This document shows positions 36,662 through 45,790 of a stretch of 63,630 nt of DNA, piece after piece (position 1 is the first letter of the stretch; each line of letters begins with the position of its first letter). A program made the position numbers and the translations under genes. Under the pieces are notes generated by a model. It did not search any database and had not been told where the DNA came from. It saw nothing but the letters and a program-made list of their open reading frames with translations. This stretch comes from Candidatus Poribacteria bacterium (GTDB lineage Bacteria > Poribacteria > WGA-4E > WGA-3G): NCBI GenBank assembly GCA_026710795.1, contig JAPOQK010000025.1:1-63630 (forward strand), given 5' to 3'.

Positions 36662-36871
36662 TTATAGTTCCAAACGAGAGACATTATTAGACTTTATGTG
36701 AGAGGCAAATATATCACAGATATTCGATAGGTTGTCAATGAAATTTTCCCAATGAAATTCTTCCTCTTGTGCTTGTACTGCAGCAAAATACACAGCCAAT
36801 TCATAATAACCTAATTTACAATCATCTGTTAGATGAGTATCTGAAGTATGTGGAGTTTTATTTTTTTGCAT
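36662..36871 (-). CDS. Small acidic protein, unknown function
   Basis: The protein has 69 residues. The start ATG has GGAGGT at six-base spacing; a frame extension of 12 codons is ignored. It opens polar (MQKNKTPHTSDTHLTDDCK), then has helices rich in Glu, Asp and aromatic residues (LAVYFAAVQAQEEEFHWENF). No membrane segment, no known motif. It is a single-gene unit with its own terminator overlapping the end of yvcK, which supports its being a real gene. Function unknown. Confidence 0.6.
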   Translation of the reverse strand: MQKNKTPHTSDTHLTDDCKLGYYELAVYFAAVQAQEEEFHWENFIDNLSNICDIFASHIKSNNVSRLEL

Positions 36872-37034
36872 TCTATACCTCCAAAAAAGTAAAAAGGTGT
36901 TCTCCATAATGGAATAACGTCACTCTGGAATAAGGGTTTCAATTTTTTGGATATTGTCTTATTTCTTCATTTAATCCAATGTATAGGTTAACGTTTCACG
37001 TAGATAGGTATTAAACATATTCGTAGGAGAATTC

Positions 37035-38771
37035 ATGGATCATCAAAAAACTAAATCGGAAAATATTCAAAACAATCCTAACGAGAACAACAAAAGTCCT
37101 TCTGATACCAATTTTATCAGACAGGAAATTGAAAAAGATATTGCATCAGATAGATTTGAAGGTAGGGTACATACTCGATTTCCTCCAGAACCAAGTGGAT
37201 ACCTTCATATCGGTCATGCAAAAGCAATCTGTATCAGTTTTGGTATCGCAGAAGATTTTGGTGGTCTATACAATCTAAGATTTGACGACAGCAATCCAAT
37301 AACCGAAGAGCATGAGTTTGTAGAGGCAATCAAACGTGATGTTCATTGGCTTGGATTTGATTGGGATGTACGCGAATTCTATGCTTCTGATTACTTTGAA
37401 ACACTTTATGAATATGCTGTCAAACTTATAGAAAATGGGAAGGCTTATGTCTGTGATCTGACGCCAGACGAAATGCGAACATATCGTGGGACATTAGTAA
37501 AGCCTGGCAAAGATAGTCCCTACCGTGATCGTTCTATTGAAGAAAATTTAACGTTGTTTGAGGGTATGCGTAATGGTGAATATCCTGATGGTTCTCGTAC
37601 GCTACGTGCCAAAATCGATATGTCTAATCCTAATTTAAATATGCGTGATCCAGTGATGTATCGCGTTCTACGTACACCACATTACCGGCATGGAAATAAT
37701 TGGTGCATCTATCCCACCTACGATTTTACACATGGACAATCCGATTCAATTGAAGGTATAACACATTCCTTATGTGATGTGCAATTTGAAGATCATCGAC
37801 CGCTATATGACTGGTTTTTAGAGTCATTAGAAATATACGCTCCGCGACAGATTGAATTTGCTCGTTTGAATCTTAGTTATACGATACTTGGCAAACGGAA
37901 ACTCAAAGTATTGGTTGAGAACGGACATGTAGATGGGTGGGACGATCCGAGATTACCAACACTTGCGGGAATGCGTCGTCGTGGATATACGCCAGAAGCT
38001 ATCCGAGATTTCTGCAACCGTATCGGTGTTTCAAAAGCAGATAATCTCATTGAGATTGGACAACTTGAATATTCTATACGTGATGATCTTAACCGCCGTG
38101 CTCCTCGTGTGATGGCTGTTCTTAATCCTGTAAAAGTAGTTATTGATAACTATCCCGAAGGTCAGGTAGAAATGTTGGATGCAGATAACAATCCTGAAGA
38201 TGAAAATGCAGGAACAAGAGAATTACCTTTTACCCGAGAAATTTACATAGAACATGAAGATTTTATGGAAGATCCACCGCGTAAATTCTACCGGTTGGCA
38301 CCCGGACGAGAAGTAAGACTCAAACATGCTTACTATATTACCTGCGATAGTATAATTAAGGATGAAAACACAGGTGAAATCGTTGAGATCCACTGTACTT
38401 ATGACCCAGATACACGAGGGGGTTGGTCTGAAGATGGTCGTAGGGTTCAGGGAACTCTGCATTGGGTATCTGCTGAACATGCTGTTGACGCTGAAGTGCG
38501 ACTATACGATGCACTCTTTACTGAACGAGAACCAGAGAATTCAGCAGAAGGGACAGACTGGATAAAATTCCTCAATCCAGAGTCCTTAGTAGTATTAAAT
38601 AATTGCAAAGTTGAACCGAGTCTATTGAGTGCTGCACCTGAAAGTCGTTTTCAGTTTTTACGAATTGGATATTTTTGTATTGATCCTGACACATCATCAG
38701 AAAAACTGGTATTCAATCGAACAGTCGCACTACGAGATAGTTGGGCAAAAATTCAGAAAGGACAAAAATGA
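37035..38771 (+). CDS. glnS: Glutaminyl-tRNA synthetase
   Basis: The protein has 578 residues; ATG after GTAGGAG. It has the class I HIGH motif ([18 protein letters not shown]), the GlnRS-type [16 protein letters not shown], and the anticodon-binding beta-barrels ([26 protein letters not shown]). The KMSKS loop is present as [11 protein letters not shown] rather than VMSKRKL, a conservative change that keeps Lys-Arg-Lys. GlnRS charges tRNA-Gln directly and is patchy in bacteria, often gained by transfer. Its stop overlaps the start of gltX by four bases, so the two enzymes are made together. Confidence 0.95.
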   Translation: MDHQKTKSENIQNNPNENNKSPSDTNFIRQEIEKDIASDRFEGRVHTRFPPEPSGYLHIGHAKAICISFGIAEDFGGLYNLRFDDSNPITEEHEFVEAIKRDVHWLGFDWDVREFYASDYFETLYEYAVKLIENGKAYVCDLTPDEMRTYRGTLVKPGKDSPYRDRSIEENLTLFEGMRNGEYPDGSRTLRAKIDMSNPNLNMRDPVMYRVLRTPHYRHGNNWCIYPTYDFTHGQSDSIEGITHSLCDVQFEDHRPLYDWFLESLEIYAPRQIEFARLNLSYTILGKRKLKVLVENGHVDGWDDPRLPTLAGMRRRGYTPEAIRDFCNRIGVSKADNLIEIGQLEYSIRDDLNRRAPRVMAVLNPVKVVIDNYPEGQVEMLDADNNPEDENAGTRELPFTREIYIEHEDFMEDPPRKFYRLAPGREVRLKHAYYITCDSIIKDENTGEIVEIHCTYDPDTRGGWSEDGRRVQGTLHWVSAEHAVDAEVRLYDALFTEREPENSAEGTDWIKFLNPESLVVLNNCKVEPSLLSAAPESRFQFLRIGYFCIDPDTSSEKLVFNRTVALRDSWAKIQKGQK

Positions 38772-40255
38772 GTGATACCGTTGCTCCAAATGGTCAAGTA
38801 AGAGTACGTATGGCACCTTCACCTACAGGTTTTTTACATATCGGAGGTGCAAGAACAGCATTGTTCAACTGGTTGTTTGCTAAACATCACAAAGGTGCAT
38901 TTATACTTCGAATAGATGACACAGATATGGCACGTTCCACTGACGAATCAATGCACGAAATCTATACTGCGCTGAAATGGTTAGGACTTGAGTGGGACGA
39001 AGGTGGAGATAAAGGAGGACCCTATGCTCCTTATCTACAATCCGAACGAAAACCCATTTACGAAAAATATGTCACACAACTACTTGATAACGGTAATGCC
39101 TATCACTGTTATTGCACTGCTGAAGAACTTGACGTGATCCGCACAGAAGCTCGTGCTGCCAAGTCAACACGCTCATACGATGGTCGGTGCAGACATCTAT
39201 CACAAGAAACCGTTGAAAGTTATATTGCAGAAGGTAGAAAACCGACCGTCCGTATCAGGATGCCTGACAATCATATCCGTGTGGATGACCTTATACTCGG
39301 TTCACGAAACATTGATCCTGCCACCCTGGAGGATGAGGTAATTGTGCGTTCTAACGGAATGCCTAACTATAATCTCACCTCTATTGTTGATGACGCTGAA
39401 ATGCACATTACACACGTCATCCGTGGAACAGAACACCTAAACAATACCCCAAAGCAAATTGCCATAGCCAATGCACTCAGTTTAAACCTACCCCAGTTCG
39501 CTCATATTCCGTTGGTACTTGATGATTCCGGTAGAAAACTTAGCAAACGTCATCATGGAGATCTTGTCGCTGTTAACCGCTACCGAGAGCAAGGGTATTT
39601 ATCCGAAGCGATGCTTAACTTCGTTGCCAGACTCGGTTGGTCTTATGACGATAAACAGGAAATCTTTTCTGTTACTGAACTGATAGATAAATTTGACCTT
39701 GATCGTGTAGGTAAAAGTGGTAGTGTGTTTGACATTAAGAAGTTGGAATGGCTCAACGCACACTATATCAACGAACTTGATATATCAGCACGGACAGATG
39801 CCGTGATGCCATTTTGGGAAGAAGAGGGTTTGGTGGTTTCTACTACAAACCGAGACTGGTTGGAAAATATAGTAGAAGCCGTAGGTGAACGTCTTACAAC
39901 GTTTCAAGACATTGTTCCACAAACACGTTATTTCTTTACCGATGATTTTGAGTATGAGGCGAAAGCAGTCAAGAAATGGTGGGGAAGTTCAGACGAAAAG
40001 AAGGAAAAAACTTGTGAAATATTGACAAATCTATCTCAGATTTTACAAGATATACCGGAATTTGACCTTGAAACCATTGAATCTGCTATATGGAAATACA
40101 CCGACGAAAACGACATCAAACGCGTTGCAGCCATGCAGTCTATGCGGATTGCAATGACTGGGACATCGTTCGGACCGAGTCTTTTTGATATTGTTATCCT
40201 TCTCGGTAGAGACGATGTGTTGAAACGGATTGAGAAGGCGGTAACGTCTATATAA
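38768..40255 (+). CDS. gltX: Glutamyl-tRNA synthetase
   Basis: The protein has 495 residues, ATGA-coupled to glnS, with AAAGGA upstream inside glnS. HIGH motif is [25 protein letters not shown] is [11 protein letters not shown]. The zinc-binding or insertion region [19 protein letters not shown] with a later YDGRCR is visible. The C-terminal anticodon-binding helix bundle extends to the end. Normal length and all motifs point to an active, discriminating or non-discriminating GluRS. Having GlnRS next to GluRS suggests that the Glu-tRNA-Gln amidation route may be dispensable, but this cannot be judged from the window. Confidence 0.95.
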   Translation: MSDTVAPNGQVRVRMAPSPTGFLHIGGARTALFNWLFAKHHKGAFILRIDDTDMARSTDESMHEIYTALKWLGLEWDEGGDKGGPYAPYLQSERKPIYEKYVTQLLDNGNAYHCYCTAEELDVIRTEARAAKSTRSYDGRCRHLSQETVESYIAEGRKPTVRIRMPDNHIRVDDLILGSRNIDPATLEDEVIVRSNGMPNYNLTSIVDDAEMHITHVIRGTEHLNNTPKQIAIANALSLNLPQFAHIPLVLDDSGRKLSKRHHGDLVAVNRYREQGYLSEAMLNFVARLGWSYDDKQEIFSVTELIDKFDLDRVGKSGSVFDIKKLEWLNAHYINELDISARTDAVMPFWEEEGLVVSTTNRDWLENIVEAVGERLTTFQDIVPQTRYFFTDDFEYEAKAVKKWWGSSDEKKEKTCEILTNLSQILQDIPEFDLETIESAIWKYTDENDIKRVAAMQSMRIAMTGTSFGPSLFDIVILLGRDDVLKRIEKAVTSI

Positions 40256-40828
40256 TTTTATCAATGGTAAAGTTTAGAAATAATTCTACATTGCTTCTGT
40301 TAATGATTTTGATGGGCGCACTTTCTCTGGCATCACATAACTGCTGTAGGAGCGACCTCGAATCAAAGCTAAATGCGCTTATAGCATTTGTCGGGTCAAT
40401 CCTACATGTAAAATGTCTAATTAATTTCAAAATTCACCATAGTTACTAATACCACTCCTGTCATAATAATACCAATTCTAATAATTATTTCCCATTACCG
40501 GATTCAACCGTTATTGTTGATTGGAAATCTTTCTTCTGTAGGAGCGACCCGGGGAATGCCTTAATGGCATTCATACCGTTGATTTCCTGGTCGCGACCGG
40601 GAGGTCGCTCCTACAAATATTCCTCAGCAAATGGCACTTTATTTATTAAAAGTAGTATAAATCTACGTCCAGATCACATTGAAAGCTGTAAAACAAAGTG
40701 TTATTATATTCGTTATAGTACACATATATTCCCATTTAATTTCTTATTTTTTATCTCCACAATTTCCTATTTCAGAACCATATCATTGTGCAAAACATAA
40801 AATAAATTAATTCAGAGGCAACGTAAAA
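40256..40828. repeat. Non-coding spacer with composite palindromic repeats
   Basis: No gene is supported; open frames here are made of repeats. At 40345-40364 lies TGTAGGAGCGACCTCGAATC. At 40537-40615 a larger palindrome has perfect 13-base arms (TGTAGGAGCGACC, 40537-40549, and GGTCGCTCCTACA, 40603-40615). Nested inside it sits the module CCGGGGAATGCC-TTAAT-GGCATTC-ATACCGTTGATTT (40548-40586), identical over 39 bases with 63228-63266 and related to 844-879. One repeat appears to have been inserted into another. The decarboxylase gene starts 213 bases after the palindrome. Confidence 0.75.
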
Positions 40829-42460
40829 ATGACATACCGCAACATATTAGACAAAATCAGACTTGCATTTCCACAACCCGTATCAGATACCATCCATGAT
40901 TCATACTTTGTTCATTCCATGATGCGTGCCTTAGACCAGGTAGATGATCTCAAAACACATCTGCCATTTCTCGGTAATATCGTTAAAGCGGATTTTCAAG
41001 CAGCGAAACAGACGAAAATAGCAGATTCTATGTCTACCGTTGAAGAGGTTACTTCAGAACTTGTCGGTTATCTACAAGGGATGACGATCTTCGGTCACCC
41101 CCGCACACAGCAGAACGTCGTTGCACCAACAACAATCCCAAGCCTCATAGGTGTCCTTCTTGCATCACTACATAATCCTAACCTTGCTTGGGATGAATTT
41201 AGTCGGCTTGTGGCATTAGCGGAAGTTGAAGTAATTGGAATGACATCGCAATTGATCGGATATATTCCTGAACAAGCAAGCGGTGTGTTTACCTTTGGTG
41301 GAACAGGTACAACTCTTTATGGCGTTAAAATGGGATTAGAAAAGGCATGTCCGGGTGCAATAAAGAAGGGAATACCTGATGATGCTGTCGTATTCGTATC
41401 AGATGCAGGACACTACTGTGCTGCAAACATCACTGGATGGCTTGGTATTGGCACAGACAATCTAATTACAATACCGACAACAACAGAAAACGAGATCGAC
41501 CTTGAAATACTTGAACAGGAACTGCGAAAGGCACTTATTGATGGAAAAAAGATCGCAGCGATTATTGCTACGTTAGGAACAACAGATGCATTTGGTTTAG
41601 ACAACTTAACACAAATAGTAACTATGAGAGAAAAACTCGTTGATGAGTTTGAACTTGACTATCATCCACATATCCATGCTGACGCTGTCATCGGATGGGC
41701 ATGGTCAGTATTCAATGACTACGATTTTGAAAATAACACTTTAGGATTTCGTCCGCGTACGGTACGCGCATTAGCAGGCGCGTGCAGACGAATACAACAT
41801 CTTCATCTTGCCGATTCTGTTGGGATTGATTTTCACAAAACTGGGTTTACTCCATACATTTCCAGTCTTGTACTTGTGAAAGATAAAACTGATATTGAAC
41901 GCTTAAAACGTTCTCGTGAGCAGATGCCGTATCTATATCATTTTGGACAGTATCGACCCGGTATGTTCACGCTTGAAACCTCAAGGTCTGGAACAGGTCC
42001 GCTTGCTGCTCTTGCCAATTTAAGATTGTTTGGTGAGGAAGGGATGCGTGCTATCCTTGGTCATATCGTAGAAATGACACAACTCTTACGTGAACATTTG
42101 GAGGGTCATGAAGGGACAACCGTGTTGAATAGAGGGAATTTCGGCACAGTCACACTTTTCCGTGCATATCCCATCGGGGTGGATACATTTGAAATCAAAC
42201 GGCAAGAATTTGAGGATGTTACCTATAAAGATAGTTTGCTTGCACATAACTCCTACAACCACGAAATATTCAAATATGTGAATTCTGAAGCGATGGAGGG
42301 ACGAGGAGTTTTTATCTCAACTACTGATTGCTATCGTCATACCTCTTACGGAGAACCTATTGTTGCGCTTAAGTCATTTATCCTGTCACCATTTGTTGAT
42401 GAAGAGGATGTAAAATCGGTTGTTGATAAGGTTTTGGAAGCAAGGGAACAGATCAGTTGA
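40829..42460 (+). CDS. Pyridoxal-phosphate-dependent group II decarboxylase
   Basis: The protein has 543 residues; ATG with AGAGG upstream. It belongs to the glutamate/aromatic-amino-acid decarboxylase family: VFTFGGTGTTLYGVKMGLEK, the HIHADAVIGWAW aspartate that contacts the pyridine nitrogen, and the Schiff-base lysine in DSVGIDFHKTGFTPY (Lys337). Which amino acid it acts on cannot be read; length and the large N-terminal helical part resemble tyrosine or glutamate decarboxylase relatives. It is a single-gene unit. Confidence 0.9.
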   Translation: MTYRNILDKIRLAFPQPVSDTIHDSYFVHSMMRALDQVDDLKTHLPFLGNIVKADFQAAKQTKIADSMSTVEEVTSELVGYLQGMTIFGHPRTQQNVVAPTTIPSLIGVLLASLHNPNLAWDEFSRLVALAEVEVIGMTSQLIGYIPEQASGVFTFGGTGTTLYGVKMGLEKACPGAIKKGIPDDAVVFVSDAGHYCAANITGWLGIGTDNLITIPTTTENEIDLEILEQELRKALIDGKKIAAIIATLGTTDAFGLDNLTQIVTMREKLVDEFELDYHPHIHADAVIGWAWSVFNDYDFENNTLGFRPRTVRALAGACRRIQHLHLADSVGIDFHKTGFTPYISSLVLVKDKTDIERLKRSREQMPYLYHFGQYRPGMFTLETSRSGTGPLAALANLRLFGEEGMRAILGHIVEMTQLLREHLEGHEGTTVLNRGNFGTVTLFRAYPIGVDTFEIKRQEFEDVTYKDSLLAHNSYNHEIFKYVNSEAMEGRGVFISTTDCYRHTSYGEPIVALKSFILSPFVDEEDVKSVVDKVLEAREQIS

Positions 42461-42478
42461 ATTGTAAATCAGCACAAA

Positions 42479-42561
42479 TGGAGGTGGCGGGAATTGAACC
42501 CGCTTCCGATGGAAATTGAAAACAACCACGTTTTCGTCCACCGTCGAATCCTTTCACCCCC
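42479..42561 (-). ncRNA. tmRNA-like tRNA-like domain without the coding body (mini-ssrA)
   Basis: Read on the minus strand, 83 bases begin GGGGGUG and end CACCUCC-A. Those ends form a 7-bp acceptor stem with G1-C72, G2-C71 and G3-U70, the alanine identity pair, and A73 follows. The conserved tmRNA D-loop GGAUUCGACGG is present, there is no D stem, and the T arm GCGGG-UUCAAUU-CCCGC is complete. In between, GGUGGA pairs with UCCAUC and GAAAAC with GUUUUC around a 6-base loop, as if helix P2 had been capped. The pseudoknots, the resume codon and the tag reading frame (usually about 250 bases) are all missing. CCA is not encoded. The gene ends 18 bases from the decarboxylase stop, convergent. It may be a reduced functional RNA or a deletion scar; the intact pairing favours the former. 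Confidence 0.6.
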
Positions 42562-43014
42562 ATGCGTAGATATAATGGTAACATCATTTTATCCGCAAAA
42601 TCAAGTGAAAATATAATCCTTCTGCTTGGACAATACCTAAGTCATAATGGATGGGTTTAACATAAGAAAACAACCTATATAAACAATGCATAATAATTTA
42701 GAAAGTGTGATAAATACATAGAAACCTACCTACCACAAGAATATGTCCCAACGAATATTAAATACTCCTTTGAAGCTGATTTCAAGATATGAATGGTGTA
42801 TCATTGAACATTCCTGCAATTATATGTAAAGATTGTTTGATAATTTAATATAATACTTGTATAATAATACACAATAAGACACATATTACTATATGTCGCT
42901 GTATATTCTATAGTGTCTTTTTATTATAGTTTAATATGTCTGCAATGTGATTTGAATCTTATTTCATATAATTAGTTTATGTTTTTCAATTCTACAATAT
43001 AAAGGAACACATTC
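42562..43014. other. AT-rich intergenic region
   Basis: No gene is seen. A hairpin-like structure spans 42876-42918 (AAGACAC/GTGTCTT, followed by TTTT) and overlaps an ATAGTGTC...TATTAT motif shared with the leaders of bioD and larA. The region probably holds the promoter of the WD40 gene. Confidence 0.5.
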
Positions 43015-45594
43015 ATGAAAAAGACCTTGTTTTGTGTTTATTTAATACTGTTTTTATTTTCAACATTTTATTTACCTAACATTTTTGCCCAAGACTCTCC
43101 ACAATGGCACCTGCCAATAGGAGCAACAAAACGTCTTGGAAAAGGATGGATATATGAAATTCAATATTCACCTGATGGTACCCGGTTTGCAGCAGCAGGT
43201 TCCGTAGGTGTTTGGATTTATGATACTGTAACGGATGAAGAAATATCTCTCTTTTCTGGTGATGGGTATGCAGTCTCAGCAGTCACATATTCACCTGATG
43301 GACAGATACTTGCAGGTGGAAGTATAGATGGGACAATCCGTTTGTGGAATCCTGATAACGGAGAAATCCTACACACGCTTGATCGTCATTGGGCAAGTGT
43401 CAGAAGTCTTGTTTTTAGTCAAGATGGTACTATACTTGCAAGTGGTAGTCGGGATAGGACTGTCCGTATTTGGGATACTGAAACTGGAGAACTTTTGAAT
43501 ACACTAAGAGGGCATTTAGATGGATTAAACTGTATTGATATAAGTCCTGACGGTAGTACTCTTATCAGCGGTGGAAGAGACGATACAATTGTTGTGTGGG
43601 ATCTCAATACAGGAGAACAAATACAGACTCTTTCTGTGCATCGTGATAATGTACAGAGTGTAGTGTTTAACCCTGATGGAAAAACTTTTGCCAGTGGAGA
43701 TCTGAATTCATTAATCCATATATGGGATACAGATACAATGACGGTCAAACAGACACTCACTGGACATACTTCGCATATCTATCACATGGAATATAGTCCA
43801 GATGGCAATATACTTGCAAGTGGTAGTGAAGATGACACCGTCCGCTTATGGAATGCTTCTACTGGTGAACATCTACATACGCTTTTAGGACATACCGCTG
43901 ATGTGTATGGACTTGCTTTTACACCTGATGGAAGTGTTCTTACGAGTGGTGGATGGGATGCAACAATGCAATCATGGGATCCTCTGACAGGTGAACACTT
44001 GGAGACTATCACTGGACATACTGATGCCGTAGTAAGTGTTACTTTCAGTGCTGATGGAACAATTCTTGCAACTCGGAGTTGGGATAAAACTATCAGGCTT
44101 TGGGATGCAGATACTGGTCAACTTCGACATACACTTATTGGTCACCAAGACGATGTGGATATTGTGGTTTTCAGTCCTGATGGTAGAACACTCGCAAGCG
44201 GTAGCCAAGATAACACTGTTCGTTTGTGGGATGCCATCTCTGGTGAACATATAAAGACATTGAGAGGACATTACTCCTATTTGATAAGCCTTGCCTTCAG
44301 TCCAGATGGGAGTATTCTCGCAAGTGGAAGTGAAGACGACAGTATTCGTTTGTGGAATGTTTCCACAGGACGATACATCGGTGGTTTATGGGAACATGAA
44401 GCAGGTGTTGAAACATTAGCTTTTAGTCCTGACGGGACAATGCTTGCAAGTGGTAGTCGTGATGATAAGGTTATACTGTGGGATCTCGAAACACGCGATC
44501 CAATACATACTATCAGCGAACATGAAGATGATGTTTGGACTGTTGCTTTCAGTCCGGATGGAACAAAGCTGGCAAGTGGTGGACAGGATACTGTTTCTCT
44601 TTGGGATGTTGCAACTGCTGAACTACTGCAGACATTCCGCAGACCAATTCAATCTGATATAAACGTAGCTACACCAGAGGAATTGTCTGGAGATGCACCC
44701 ACTGACCTTCCAGCAAATGCTACAAGTATTGTTTTTAGTCCAAATGGGAAAATACTCGTAACTGGTAGTTATGATGCCACTATACGTTTATGGGACGTAG
44801 AAACAGGAGAACAACTTGATATACTTGAAGGACACAGTTTTTCTATTACAAGTGTAGCTGTCAGTCCAAATGGTACAACGATTGCAAGTGGAAGTTTCGA
44901 TGGCACTGTCCTATTATGGGCATTCCCACTTCCAATGAGCGTCACACAAGTTCTGACAGTATTGGTAGATGTGAACAAAGACGGTACTCTGAATATTCTG
45001 GATGTAGTGCTTATTGCCTCAAATTTCGGACAAACAGGTGACCATCCAGCTGACATCAATGGTGATGGAATAGTAGACATATTGGACCTATATTTATTAG
45101 CAAATGCAATCAATAACATTGAAGCAGCACCATCCTTTCAAGATGTATCAAACGGTCAACTATCACAATCGCAGGTGCAACAGTGGTTGAATGTGGCGAA
45201 CCAACAGTCGACACAAATTGCATTTACCTCAGAAATAGATATACCTACATTCCATCGAGGTATACAGGTTTTGGAACAAATATTACAATCCTTAGTTCCA
45301 ACAACGACTGCATTACTTCCAAACTATCCAAATCCATTTAATCCTGAAACATGGATACCGTTTCAATTAGCAATACCATCTGATGTTAATATTACCATCT
45401 ATGCAGCAGGCGGTACAGTTGTCCGAACGTTAGATTTAGGACACAAGGCTGTGGGTTTATATCAGAACCGTAGCAGTGCTGCATATTGGGATGGAAAAAA
45501 TGAACTCGGTGAATCTGTATCAAGTGGTGTGTATTTCTATACGCTTACTACAAGTGAATTTTCTGCGACGCGGAAAATGTTGATACTGAAATAA
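43015..45594 (+). CDS. Secreted WD40 double propeller with dockerin-like and FlgD-like C-terminal domains
   Basis: The protein has 859 residues. A signal peptide (through NIFAQDS) is followed by 14 WD40 units of the form FSPDGxxLASGSxDxTIRLWD, about residues 45-640, enough for two seven-bladed propellers. After residue 642 comes a dockerin-type pair of calcium loops (DVNKDGTLNILDV and DINGDGIVDILDL). The last 95 residues open with LLPNYPNPFNPETWIPFQLA and close with SSGVYFYTLTTSEFSATRK, the FlgD-Ig or type IX sorting-like domain found at the ends of many secreted proteins in this kind of organism. The expected place is the cell surface, where it would bind proteins. A strong terminator follows. 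Confidence 0.85.
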   Translation: MKKTLFCVYLILFLFSTFYLPNIFAQDSPQWHLPIGATKRLGKGWIYEIQYSPDGTRFAAAGSVGVWIYDTVTDEEISLFSGDGYAVSAVTYSPDGQILAGGSIDGTIRLWNPDNGEILHTLDRHWASVRSLVFSQDGTILASGSRDRTVRIWDTETGELLNTLRGHLDGLNCIDISPDGSTLISGGRDDTIVVWDLNTGEQIQTLSVHRDNVQSVVFNPDGKTFASGDLNSLIHIWDTDTMTVKQTLTGHTSHIYHMEYSPDGNILASGSEDDTVRLWNASTGEHLHTLLGHTADVYGLAFTPDGSVLTSGGWDATMQSWDPLTGEHLETITGHTDAVVSVTFSADGTILATRSWDKTIRLWDADTGQLRHTLIGHQDDVDIVVFSPDGRTLASGSQDNTVRLWDAISGEHIKTLRGHYSYLISLAFSPDGSILASGSEDDSIRLWNVSTGRYIGGLWEHEAGVETLAFSPDGTMLASGSRDDKVILWDLETRDPIHTISEHEDDVWTVAFSPDGTKLASGGQDTVSLWDVATAELLQTFRRPIQSDINVATPEELSGDAPTDLPANATSIVFSPNGKILVTGSYDATIRLWDVETGEQLDILEGHSFSITSVAVSPNGTTIASGSFDGTVLLWAFPLPMSVTQVLTVLVDVNKDGTLNILDVVLIASNFGQTGDHPADINGDGIVDILDLYLLANAINNIEAAPSFQDVSNGQLSQSQVQQWLNVANQQSTQIAFTSEIDIPTFHRGIQVLEQILQSLVPTTTALLPNYPNPFNPETWIPFQLAIPSDVNITIYAAGGTVVRTLDLGHKAVGLYQNRSSAAYWDGKNELGESVSSGVYFYTLTTSEFSATRKMLILK

Positions 45595-45621
45595 TCATTA
45601 GAATGTTATTATGTTTTCATT

Positions 45622-45656
45622 AAGGTGGAAGGTATAATGCCTTCCACCTTTTTTAA
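45622..45656 (+). terminator. Rho-independent terminator
   Basis: A perfect 11-bp stem AAGGTGGAAGG/CCTTCCACCTT with a 7-base loop is followed by TTTT. It lies 28 bases after the WD40 gene. Confidence 0.9.
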
Positions 45657-45790
45657 TGTGTAACATTTTCACTTAAATATAAAGTGAAATGGTTCTTCAT
45701 AATTTCACAAAAATGCATCCATTATTGCGTAACATTGAACCCAAACAAGTTTTCAGATAATGTCATCTAAATATGCAAAATGGAGGATTA

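Noticed and set aside
40564..40800. 78-codon open frame
   Set aside because: Its first half is the palindromic repeat itself; there is no ribosome site and the rest is AT-rich non-coding-looking sequence.
42479..42561. Class II tRNA (Ser/Leu/Sec type)
   Set aside because: No D stem can form, the hairpin in anticodon position has a 6- or 8-base loop instead of 7, and the GGAUUCGACGG block is a tmRNA signature.
42479..42561. Circularly permuted two-piece tmRNA gene
   Set aside because: The 5' acceptor strand precedes the 3' strand in normal order, so the gene is not permuted.
42562..42610. Promoter for the mini-tmRNA gene
   Set aside because: Only a weak TATATC and no -35 at proper spacing; not enough to call.
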